A DNA stretch of 8,144 nucleotides from a bacterium (GCA_030648705.1 JAUSHF010000038.1:1-8144); one strand, 5' to 3'. Counted from the first letter of the stretch, positions 1-6,256 are shown. Notes: generated by a model not told the origin, from the sequence alone. Numbers and translations are program-made.

Positions 1-75
1 TACATGGTTACAGTATCTTATATATGGCGAATTCTTGCAGTGACTACTGCAGTTGTTTTACCACTACCTGATTAA
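1..75 (+). CDS. Possible C-terminal tail of an unidentified protein, cut by the left edge
   Basis: Frame 1 is open from the first base to a TAA at 73-75. It gives about 24 residues with a hydrophobic stretch rich in Val, Ala and Leu, ending in Leu-Pro-Asp. It could be the end of a gene entering from the left. An open run this short is not statistically unusual and the other plus frames are also open for 13-22 codons, so the call is weak. I recognise no family. A small 6-bp hairpin (36-41 with 46-51) lies inside it and is not followed by a strong T-run. Confidence 0.2.
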   Translation, partial: YMVTVSYIWRILAVTTAVVLPLPD

Positions 76-198
76 ATATTATCATATTAGCGTTATCCAC
101 AAAAGGCAGAATACTAGGACTTGCAAAGTTTTATTGATATACTTTCAGTGTAATTTAGGGATTGGAAAATACTGTTAATATTATTTTATCACCCCTTG
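76..198. other. Intergenic stretch with no gene seen
   Basis: All frames are short and AT-rich. The only recognisable motif is a perfect match to the DnaA-box consensus, TTATCCACA, at 93-101. No tRNA-like cloverleaf or extended repeat is visible. Confidence 0.5.
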
Positions 199-205
199 TT
201 GACTC

Positions 206-234
206 TTGAATATTAATATGGATTATGCTTTAAT
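206..234 (+). promoter_or_regulatory. Sigma70-type promoter of the small ORF
   Basis: The -35 box is TTGAAT (206-211) and the -10 box is TTTAAT (229-234), with a 17-bp spacer. The -10 is preceded by TGC, an extended -10 motif. Transcription would begin near 241, just ahead of an AAAGG at 243-247. This excludes the in-frame TTG at 238 as the start of the small ORF. An alternative -35, TTGACT at 199-204, has poorer spacing. Confidence 0.5.
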
Positions 235-255
235 ACCTTGCAGAAAGGTACAATT

Positions 256-450
256 ATGAAGAAAATCATTGAAACCGAACCGGATCCCAGAAGACATGAG
301 GAACAGGGACCAAATCATACATACAAAAAAGATGGGGAAATGGAAAACACAGCCATTCTCCCAAAAGGCAAGGTGTATCTCAAAGCCGAAGACTTCCCTG
401 CTACTACAAAAATCCTGTGGGATAAAGGTCAGATACTGTTTTCAGACTGA
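256..450 (+). CDS. Small hypothetical protein, 64 aa
   Basis: The ORF opens at an ATG at 256 and ends with TGA at 448-450. The start is chosen because AAAGG at 243-247 sits eight bases upstream and because the inferred transcription start lies downstream of the alternative TTG (238). The product is hydrophilic and charged, with no cysteine, signal peptide or membrane segment. The N-terminal half is rich in Lys, Glu, Asp and Pro and looks disordered. The C-terminal half, with a KGKVYLKAEDFP-like segment and an ILWDKGQILF-like ending, could form a few beta strands. I do not recognise the family and assign no function. It has its own promoter and a strong terminator, which argues for a real monocistronic gene. 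It stands next to the old 3' end of uvrA and may be its native downstream neighbour. Confidence 0.55.
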   Translation: MKKIIETEPDPRRHEEQGPNHTYKKDGEMENTAILPKGKVYLKAEDFPATTKILWDKGQILFSD

Positions 451-486
451 TTACAAAATCTACAATCAATGTCTTAATCTTCTCTC

Positions 487-513
487 AGTCAGTGCGGTGT
501 GCACTGACTTTTT
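487..513 (+). terminator. Intrinsic terminator after the small ORF
   Basis: A perfect 9-bp stem, AGTCAGTGC (487-495) with GCACTGACT (501-509), encloses a five-base loop and runs directly into a T tract (509-513). It lies 37 bases after the stop of the 64-aa ORF and suits transcription on the plus strand. Confidence 0.85.
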
Positions 514-568
514 ATTACACAAAAACTATCATCCATTAATCTTAGGTTGTGAATAAAAAATGAAAAAT

Positions 569-790
569 TTATTTTAGCGCTTTCTTTAAATATTTTCCAG
601 TGTAAGACTTCTCGTTATTCGCCACTTCTTCGGGAGTACCCTTTGCTACTATTCTACCACCATTTGTACCTCCTTCAGGCCCTATGTCTATAATATAGTC
701 AGTACTCTTAATAATATCCATATTGTGCTCTATCACCATCACTGTATTACCCTTATCGACTAATTTTTGCAAAATTTCGATTAATTTTTT
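569..790 (-). pseudogene. Truncated 3' end of uvrA (73 codons, second copy)
   Basis: This minus-strand fragment encodes the last 73 residues of UvrA, matching residues 803-875 of the full copy downstream (875-residue numbering). It includes the second H-loop (VIEHN) and the family's C-terminal GPEGG segment. Walker B and all upstream domains are missing. It aligns without gaps to 3542-3763, from the stop codon up to 790, where similarity ends abruptly 14 bases before the palindromic element. I count 29 differences, of which one changes the protein (Ile versus Val). The fragment has no ATG. In-frame translation could begin only at a TTG (770-772), and an in-frame stop lies at 821-823, so it is very probably not a working gene. 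The near-exclusively silent divergence shows it was part of a functional uvrA until recently. Confidence 0.9.
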
Positions 791-804
791 TGTATATAGA
801 TGTA

Positions 805-937
805 CTGGGGTAGGTAGTTGTTACCACTTACCACAAATAAACGACTGGTAATAGCAACACATCATATCAAGTTGAGCCGTATTTTGGGAATTATTCATAA
901 GATTTGTTTAACAGGTGGTAACAACTGCCTACCCCAG
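805..937. mobile_element. MITE/REP-like palindromic element, 133 bp
   Basis: Terminal inverted repeats of 23 bp (805-827 and 915-937) match at 22 positions; the single mismatch (815 versus 927) is a T/G wobble. Each arm begins with CTGGGGTAGG at its outer end. Inside the left arm GTAG (810-813) precedes a small hairpin, GGTA/TACC (813-816 with 822-825), and TTACCAC is repeated in tandem (821-827, 828-834). The core has no ORF. GTAG next to a hairpin is the known recognition pattern of REP-associated tyrosine (RAYT/Y1) transposases, so a non-autonomous element moved by such an enzyme is plausible, but no transposase is present here. TGTATA occurs just outside each end (791-796, 944-949), at unequal distances, so it is not a convincing target duplication. 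Confidence 0.65.
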
Positions 938-963
938 ATAAATGTATAAAAAAGCGAAAAAAG

Positions 964-992
964 TACTCAGTAAGAATAAAATCTGATATAAT
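964..992 (+). promoter_or_regulatory. Promoter of the ABC importer operon
   Basis: A perfect -10 hexamer TATAAT (987-992) is preceded by TGA, giving an extended -10 (TGnTATAAT). The -35 position 17 bp upstream is poor (TACTCA, 964-969), as is common for extended -10 promoters. Transcription should start near 999 and give a leader of about 30 bases to the ATG at 1029. Confidence 0.6.
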
Positions 993-999
993 AACACTA

Positions 1000-1020
1000 A
1001 GCTATAAAAAAGCTATAAAA
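1000..1020 (+). repeat. Tandem AGCTATAAAA pair in the operon leader
   Basis: AGCTATAAAA occurs at 1000-1009 and again at 1011-1020, an 11-bp period that places both copies on the same face of the helix. The pair lies between the inferred transcription start and the first gene, where a regulator could bind, though it may be simple AT-rich slippage. Confidence 0.35.
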
Positions 1021-1028
1021 TCATTTTT

Positions 1029-1994
1029 ATGAAGAAAAACAAAACAATTATCAGTCTAATCATTGTTATTTTGGTTATCAGCGGTATTTGGTATTTTACT
1101 TCAAATCAAAAACAAGAAGTTGTTTCTGTAAAAATATCTGATAGAGGTTTAGCTTCTGCCTTACCAATATATGTTGCTATTGAAAAAGGTTTTTTTGCAA
1201 AGTACGACCTGAAGCCAGAGTTGATCAAATTTACTACTGGTAATGATGTCCTTAATGCACTAATCAGGAACGATCTTGATATTGGGGAAATTCCTGTCGA
1301 TCCTTTGATTTTTGCTGAAGATAAGACAGAAACAAAAACAAAGATATTTCTTGTCGGTAAATGGTCTGATAGTGAGAATAGGAATTTCGATGGTTTGCTT
1401 GTTAGGAAAGAAAGTAAGATAAAATCCCTTACTGATTTGGTAGGTAAAAAAGTTGGAGTATTTCCCGGTATTACTGCAAAAACATTTCTTTCAAGTTATC
1501 TCGATAAAAATAGAGTCAGTTCTAAAGGTGTTGAATTTATTGAACTTGCTCCAAATGTTCAATTGCAGTCATTATCTTCTGGGGCAATAGATGCTCTATT
1601 TGCTTATCAACCTACAGTAACAATTGCTGAAAAAAATAATGACTTATTAAAAATTGATGAATCTATTTTTAATAAATTAGATTTTAATTATTTTGCTGTT
1701 TATTCTTTTTCAGATTCATTTGTTAAAAGTGGTCTTGCCGATAAGGCTCAAGAGGTATTTTCTGAGGCCATTCAATATATGAAAGATAATCAGAATGAGT
1801 CAAGACAAATTTTGTCAAAGTACACTTCTTTAGGTAATTTATCACTTCAAATGACTTATTTCCCCCAATACCATAAATCAAATACTGGGGATGTTAAAGA
1901 TATAAGTGGTCTTGTGCAATTTTACTTTAGCAAAAATTTAATAAAGAGTATGTTAGATGATAATAAAATCAAATCGATTTTCTATGGTATTTGA
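1029..1994 (+). CDS. ABC importer substrate-binding protein, NitT/TauT (NMT1/THI5-like) family
   Basis: This 321-aa protein should capture a small solute outside the membrane and deliver it to the permease. Residues 6-23 form one hydrophobic segment after a Lys-rich start. There is no lipobox and no cysteine in the whole protein, so it is probably held by an uncleaved N-terminal anchor rather than by lipid. The mature part starts with a beta strand (VVSVKISDRG) and then YVAIEKGFF (48-56), the helix typical of this family. DLVGKKVGVFPG (136-147) and SGAIDALFAYQP (184-195) are the lobe motifs seen in SsuA/TauA/ThiY-type proteins. Length fits the family. It leads the operon, 15 bases before the ATPase. 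No clear Shine-Dalgarno precedes the ATG, and the alternative downstream starts would remove the anchor. Family members bind nitrate, sulfonates, taurine or pyrimidine thiamine precursors; the sequence does not tell which. Confidence 0.85.
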   Translation: MKKNKTIISLIIVILVISGIWYFTSNQKQEVVSVKISDRGLASALPIYVAIEKGFFAKYDLKPELIKFTTGNDVLNALIRNDLDIGEIPVDPLIFAEDKTETKTKIFLVGKWSDSENRNFDGLLVRKESKIKSLTDLVGKKVGVFPGITAKTFLSSYLDKNRVSSKGVEFIELAPNVQLQSLSSGAIDALFAYQPTVTIAEKNNDLLKIDESIFNKLDFNYFAVYSFSDSFVKSGLADKAQEVFSEAIQYMKDNQNESRQILSKYTSLGNLSLQMTYFPQYHKSNTGDVKDISGLVQFYFSKNLIKSMLDDNKIKSIFYGI

Positions 1995-2009
1995 TTACTA
2001 ATATAAATT

Positions 2010-2762
2010 ATGAGTGATATAACTATTACTGTTCAAAGTCTAAAGAAATCATTTAGTGAGGTTGAAGTTTTTAAAGATTTCAGTATTGATTTTGAGCAAG
2101 GAAAGATAACTGCGATTTTTGGACCAAATGGTTCTGGTAAATCTACTTTACTTAACATTCTTTCTGGTATTATTGCTAAAGATGGTGGTCGTTTTGATAT
2201 TAAAAATTTTAATCATTTTGAGTTTAGTTATATTTTTCAGAATTATCGTGAATCACTACTTCCTTGGAGAACTAATTTTGAGAATGTGGCGTTACCGCTT
2301 GAGATACAAAACAAGAATAAAGCAGAAATACAACAACGAGTTGAGGAATTGCAAAAGCTTTTTGAATTCAAATTTAATTGGAATGGTTATCCGTATCAAT
2401 TGAGTGGTGGACAACAACAAATACTGGCTTTTATTAGAGCTGTAATAACTACTCCTAAAATTTTATTTATCGATGAACCATTTTCTGCTCTAGATTATGA
2501 GAACAATCTGCGTTTAAGAGAACATTTACAGAAATATTATTTAATGTATAAACCTACAATTTTACTTGTGACCCATAATATTGAGGAAGCGGTTCATCTT
2601 GCAGAAAAAATAGTAGTTTTCTCACAAAGACCGACTGAAGTAATTGAAATAATTGATAATCCATTACAATATCCACGAACAATACAATCACTTAAATCAT
2701 CAGGATTTGATGTTGTAAAAGATAAAGTGCTCTCTATTTTTCAAAAATCTACAAATCTATGA
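2010..2762 (+). CDS. ABC importer ATP-binding protein, SsuB/TauB-type
   Basis: This 250-aa cytoplasmic ATPase powers the importer. All nucleotide-binding motifs are intact: Walker A GPNGSGKST (38-46), Q-loop Gln77, signature LSGGQQQ (131-137), Walker B ILFIDEP (151-157), D-loop SALD (159-162) and switch His189 in VTHNIEEA. LLPWRT (83-88) just after the Q-loop is characteristic of NitT/TauT importers, where it contacts the permease. The signature ends in Gln-Gln-Ile rather than the usual Gln-Arg, a mild deviation. The gene follows the binding protein by 15 bases and its TGA overlaps the permease ATG (ATGA, 2759-2762), which implies translational coupling. The stretch before its ATG (TATAAATT) is not a good ribosome-binding site. 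Confidence 0.93.
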   Translation: MSDITITVQSLKKSFSEVEVFKDFSIDFEQGKITAIFGPNGSGKSTLLNILSGIIAKDGGRFDIKNFNHFEFSYIFQNYRESLLPWRTNFENVALPLEIQNKNKAEIQQRVEELQKLFEFKFNWNGYPYQLSGGQQQILAFIRAVITTPKILFIDEPFSALDYENNLRLREHLQKYYLMYKPTILLVTHNIEEAVHLAEKIVVFSQRPTEVIEIIDNPLQYPRTIQSLKSSGFDVVKDKVLSIFQKSTNL

Positions 2763-3508
2763 AAAAATATACTATAGCTATTATTGGACCAATATCTTTA
2801 ATCTTTGTCTGGTTTATAATTGTCAAATTTCAATTTATAAATAGCTTTTTTCTACCCGATCCTCTTACAACAATCCAGAAACTAATTCAATTATTAACAA
2901 GTGGAATCATTATTGGTGATTTAGTTTCAACATTTGATAGAGTAGCTTTGGCATTTGCTATTGCATCAGTTATTGGTCTACCACTCGGATTATTTTTAGG
3001 CAGATCAGAAAAACTTTATAGAAGTGTTGAATTTCTTATTGATTTTTTTCGTTCCACTCCAGCTACAGCACTTTTTCCTCTATTTCTTCTTATATTTGGC
3101 ATAACTGATAAATCAAAAATTGCCGTCGCAGCTTTTTCTTCAATGCTCATTATTATTTTTAATACTTCCTATGGTGTGATGCATGCAAGAAAGTCTAGAA
3201 TTTTAGCTGCCAAAATTATGGGAGCTACGAAGATGCAAATATTTCGTTGGATTCTATTTTGGGAAAGTTTACCACAAACCTTTATAGGCTTAAGAAGTGC
3301 GGTTAGTTTATCACTTGTTATTATTGTTGTGTCAGAGATGTTTATTGGGACAAATTTAGGTCTTGGACGAAGGATTCTTGATGCACAGATAACTTATGAA
3401 ATTCCTAATATGTATGCGGTTATTCTTTTGACTGGTATTATCGGATACTTGCTTAATTTCTTATTTATTATTATAGAAAAAAGATTTCTGCATTGGAGTG
3501 GAAAATGA
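2759..3508 (+). CDS. ABC importer permease, BPD_transp_1 / NitT-TauT family
   Basis: This 249-aa integral membrane protein forms the translocation path. Hydrophobic segments lie near residues 6-23, 62-81, 105-115, 121-140, 182-197 and 219-240, consistent with about six membrane helices. The cytoplasmic EAA coupling loop is visible at about 149-171: AAKIMGATKMQIFRWILFWESLP follows the family pattern of Ala-Ala, a central Gly and a closing Leu-Pro, with Ala in place of the usual Glu. SEMFIG (192-197) is another family hallmark. Length is normal. The start overlaps the ATPase stop by four bases. The gene ends 33 bases from the stop of the convergent uvrA. That gap holds only a weak all-AT hairpin (3522-3527 with 3535-3540), not a credible terminator, so transcripts from the two sides may overlap. 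Confidence 0.92.
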   Translation: MKKYTIAIIGPISLIFVWFIIVKFQFINSFFLPDPLTTIQKLIQLLTSGIIIGDLVSTFDRVALAFAIASVIGLPLGLFLGRSEKLYRSVEFLIDFFRSTPATALFPLFLLIFGITDKSKIAVAAFSSMLIIIFNTSYGVMHARKSRILAAKIMGATKMQIFRWILFWESLPQTFIGLRSAVSLSLVIIVVSEMFIGTNLGLGRRILDAQITYEIPNMYAVILLTGIIGYLLNFLFIIIEKRFLHWSGK

Positions 3509-3541
3509 GTAGCCTAGTAGTATATAAAGACTTCTTATATC

Positions 3542-6127
3542 TTATTTCAAAGCTTTCTTTAGATATTTTCCTGTATAAGACTTCTCGTTATTTGCCACTT
3601 CTTCGGGAGTACCTTTTGCTACTATTCTGCCACCATTTGTACCTCCTTCGGGACCAATGTCTATAACATAGTCTGTACTCTTAATAATGTCCATATTATG
3701 CTCTATAACCATCACAGTATTACCCTTATCTACGAGCTTCTGTAGAATCTCAATCAATTTCTTCACATCTTCATAGTGCAAACCGATAGTAGGTTCGTCG
3801 AGAAGATAAACAGTCTTTTGCAAATGAGCGCGATAGAGTTCAGAAGAGATTTTCACTCTTTGTGCTTCTCCGCCAGATAATGTCGTCGCAGACTGACCTA
3901 AATGCAAATATCCGAGACCTACATCTGATAATGATTTTAATCTATCATATACAGCAGGAATATCTAAAAAGAAATCTAATCCCTCTTCGACAGTCATTTG
4001 TAATATTTCGTAAATATTCTTTCTCTTGTATTTAATTTCTAGAGTTTCTTTTGTAAATCTTTTTCCTTCACAAACTTCACAAGGTACATATACAGTTGGT
4101 AAAAAGTGCATCTCTACCGCTATCTCGCCATTACCCTGACAAGCTTCGCATCTTCCGCCTTTAACATTAAAAGAGAATCTGCTTGCACTCCAGCCGTGAG
4201 CACGCGCTTCAGTCGAGGCTGCGAATAAGTCACGAATGTGTGTCCATGCACCTGTGTATGTCATAGGATTTGAACGAGGAGTTCTACCTATTGGTGACTG
4301 ATCTATTAATATCACACGCCCTACATATTCCGAACCTGTAAATGATGAACAGTTATGATTCTCATCAGTTCTATGTCTTCTTTCTAATCGTGATTCTAAA
4401 TTTTTATGAATAATCTCATACATTAGAGACGACTTTCCAGAACCAGATACACCTGTAATAGCTGTAAATTTTCCGAGAGGAATATCTACATTAATGTCTT
4501 TCAAATTAAAAATTTTTCCATTTCTAATTCCTAATTTACCCTTCTCTGTAGTTCTTCTCTCTTCAGGTACTTCTATTTTCATATCACCACGAAGATAATC
4601 TAGGGTCAAAGAACCAGATTCATTTTTCTTTGCTGTTAATAATTCATCCAGATACCCTGAGACCACTACATGCCCACCATGAACTCCAGCCCCAGGACCA
4701 ATATCCACTATATAGTCAGCAGAAAAAATAGTATCTTCATCATGTTCCACTACTAATATAGTATTACCTGCATCACGCAAATCGAGCAGTGTTTGTATTA
4801 ATCTATTATTATCGCGTGAATGCAGACCGATAGTAGGTTCATCCAGCACATATAAAGCACCCACGAGTCCAGAACCAAGCTGTGAAGCCAGTCTGATTCT
4901 CTGTGCCTCCCCACCTGATAATGTGTACGCACGTCTATTTAAAGCTAGATATTGAATACCTACGTTTATCATAAACTTTAGACGACTTTCTATTTCTCTC
5001 AAGACGACTTTAGAAATACTCTTATCTGTTTCAGATAATTTCAAATTATCAAAAAACTCCAAAGCAGATGATATAGACATCTCTGTAATCTCTACTATAT
5101 TCTTCCCACCTACAAATATATGAAGTGCTTCAGGTCTAAGTCTCTTACCATGACACTCTTTACATTCATTATCAGTAAAAAAGCTTTCTGTTCCTAAACC
5201 GTGGCAAACAGGACATGCACCGTAAGGAGAATTGAATGAGAATAATCTAGGTTCTATTTCTGGATATGAGTATCCATCTTTAGGACAAGCGAATTTAGAT
5301 GACATCAGAAATTCCTTGCCAGAAGCAAATAATATTTTTACTAATCCATCGGATTCGTCCAAAGCTTTCTCTAGGGACTCGGTTAGACGCTCATTAGCAG
5401 ATTTAGGATCTTTTTGGAATTCAGAAAAAGAAATTTTGTCCACCATTACATCTATATCGTGTTTCTTATTCTTCTCGAGTACTATTTGCTCTCTAAGACG
5501 ATAATGTTTACCGTCTACTATAGCATCGGTATATCCCTTACTTAATAAATCATATAGAAGCTGATAGTATTCACCTTTTCTTCCTCTAATTAATGGAGAA
5601 TAAATACTTATAGACTCCCCACCGTCTTCGGAATGCTTTTTCTCTTCTTTTATTTTATCCTTAACGAAATTATTTATCTCATCTAATGAGAGTTTGTTAA
5701 TCGGTGAATTACAAATCAAACAGTGTGGTTCGCCTATTCTAGCAAAGAGAACTCTCTGATAATCGTAAATTTCAGTAATAGTAGCTACGGTAGAACGAGG
5801 ATTGTTCGAACGAGATTTTTGATCTATAGAAATGGCTGGTGAAAGTCCTGTAATCTCATCTACATCAGGCTTTTGCATTTGTCTTAAAAATTGACGAGCA
5901 TATGAAGAAAGAGATTCTACGTATCTCCTCTGTCCTTCAGCGAATATAGTATCAAAGGCGAGTGATGATTTACCTGATCCAGAAAGACCAGTAATTACCA
6001 CCATTTTATTTCTAGGCATCTCTACATTAATGTTCTTCAAATTATGAGTACGAGCCCCCTTCACAACGATTTTTTCCTCGCCAGAATTCGCAAAATGTTC
6101 TTTTTTTGTAGGTTTAATATGTGACAT
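3542..6127 (-). CDS. uvrA: UvrA, excinuclease ABC subunit A (full-length copy)
   Basis: UvrA is the damage-sensing ATPase dimer of nucleotide excision repair that loads UvrB. In 875-residue numbering (counting from a TTG at 6169): Walker A1 GLSGSGKSS (61-69), signature 1 LSGGEAQ (417-423), Walker B1 VLDEPTIGLH (441-450), Walker A2 GVSGSGKSS (573-581), zinc finger C674/C677/C697/C700, signature 2 (764-770) and Walker B2 LLDEPTIGLH (789-798). The start chosen is ATG at 6127 (861 aa): the TTG falls inside the inverted repeat and upstream of the inferred transcription start. The protein is shorter than the usual ~940 aa because about 85 residues are missing between C319xxC322 and C336xxC339. The position normally held by the second Cys of the CPxCG motif is Asp298. 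Reading frame and catalytic motifs are intact, so it should be functional. Its last 222 bases are duplicated in diverged form at 569-790. Confidence 0.96.
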   Translation of the reverse strand: MSHIKPTKKEHFANSGEEKIVVKGARTHNLKNINVEMPRNKMVVITGLSGSGKSSLAFDTIFAEGQRRYVESLSSYARQFLRQMQKPDVDEITGLSPAISIDQKSRSNNPRSTVATITEIYDYQRVLFARIGEPHCLICNSPINKLSLDEINNFVKDKIKEEKKHSEDGGESISIYSPLIRGRKGEYYQLLYDLLSKGYTDAIVDGKHYRLREQIVLEKNKKHDIDVMVDKISFSEFQKDPKSANERLTESLEKALDESDGLVKILFASGKEFLMSSKFACPKDGYSYPEIEPRLFSFNSPYGACPVCHGLGTESFFTDNECKECHGKRLRPEALHIFVGGKNIVEITEMSISSALEFFDNLKLSETDKSISKVVLREIESRLKFMINVGIQYLALNRRAYTLSGGEAQRIRLASQLGSGLVGALYVLDEPTIGLHSRDNNRLIQTLLDLRDAGNTILVVEHDEDTIFSADYIVDIGPGAGVHGGHVVVSGYLDELLTAKKNESGSLTLDYLRGDMKIEVPEERRTTEKGKLGIRNGKIFNLKDINVDIPLGKFTAITGVSGSGKSSLMYEIIHKNLESRLERRHRTDENHNCSSFTGSEYVGRVILIDQSPIGRTPRSNPMTYTGAWTHIRDLFAASTEARAHGWSASRFSFNVKGGRCEACQGNGEIAVEMHFLPTVYVPCEVCEGKRFTKETLEIKYKRKNIYEILQMTVEEGLDFFLDIPAVYDRLKSLSDVGLGYLHLGQSATTLSGGEAQRVKISSELYRAHLQKTVYLLDEPTIGLHYEDVKKLIEILQKLVDKGNTVMVIEHNMDIIKSTDYVIDIGPEGGTNGGRIVAKGTPEEVANNEKSYTGKYLKKALK

Positions 6128-6148
6128 CTGAGAAAGTTTTAGAGCTAA

Positions 6149-6177
6149 AGAATACCACGATTTACCCAAAATAGCAA
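6149..6177 (-). promoter_or_regulatory. Likely uvrA promoter
   Basis: Read on the minus strand, TTGCTA (6172-6177) and TATTCT (6149-6154) are separated by 17 bp, and TGG precedes the -10, giving an extended -10. Transcription should start near 6142, about 15 bases before the ATG at 6127. The -35 lies in the left arm of the large inverted repeat, so promoter and terminator are interlocked. No LexA-type (SOS) operator is apparent. Confidence 0.4.
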
Positions 6178-6256
6178 AATAAAATGATAAAGGTCTCTGA
6201 GCGGGTTAGCGTAGCGCTTTAGCGAAGAGACCTTTATCTTTTTATTTTGCTATTTT
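6168..6256 (-). terminator. Large inverted repeat, probable terminator of the kinase/regulator operon
   Basis: Arms 6168-6198 and 6226-6256 are reverse complements over 31 bp with one mismatch (6185 versus 6239). The inner 13 bp (GATAAAGGTCTCT with its complement, 6186-6198 and 6226-6238) form the GC-containing stem, and the outer parts are A/T runs that supply a T tract on either strand. The structure could therefore stop transcription both ways. The 27-base loop contains repeated TAGCG units and a small AGCG/CGCT hairpin (6208-6218). The right arm includes the stop codon of the response regulator (6250-6252). The left arm contains the likely uvrA -35 box. Confidence 0.75.

Noticed and set aside
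269..556. A 95-aa ORF overlapping the 64-aa gene in another frame
   Set aside because: It runs through the terminator hairpin and has no ribosome-binding site. The alternative frame has the matching promoter, AAAGG and stop before the terminator.
569..772. A 67-aa ORF starting at TTG, as a small free-standing protein
   Set aside because: It matches the UvrA C-terminus residue for residue apart from one change and lacks most of the ATPase fold. It is a gene fragment.
805..937. A CRISPR repeat unit or a tRNA gene in the palindromic region
   Set aside because: There are only two arms in inverted orientation, no spaced direct repeats and no cloverleaf with a T-loop.
791..949. TGTATA at both sides of the palindromic element as a target-site duplication
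   Set aside because: The copies lie at different distances from the two ends (8 and 6 bases) in AT-rich DNA where such hexamers are common, and RAYT/Y1 enzymes are not expected to make duplications.
3522..3540. A hairpin between the permease and uvrA as a shared terminator
   Set aside because: The stem is six A/T pairs with no GC and no clear T-run on either strand, so it is too weak to call.
5232..5504. A 90-aa plus-strand ORF inside uvrA
   Set aside because: It is antisense to conserved UvrA zinc-module and neighbouring coding sequence, with no sign of its own expression signals.
6128..6169. The TTG at 6169 as the uvrA start
   Set aside because: It lies in the arm of the inverted repeat and upstream of the likely transcription start. 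The added 14 residues do not resemble the usual UvrA N-terminus, which begins shortly before the conserved IVVKGARTHNLKN segment.
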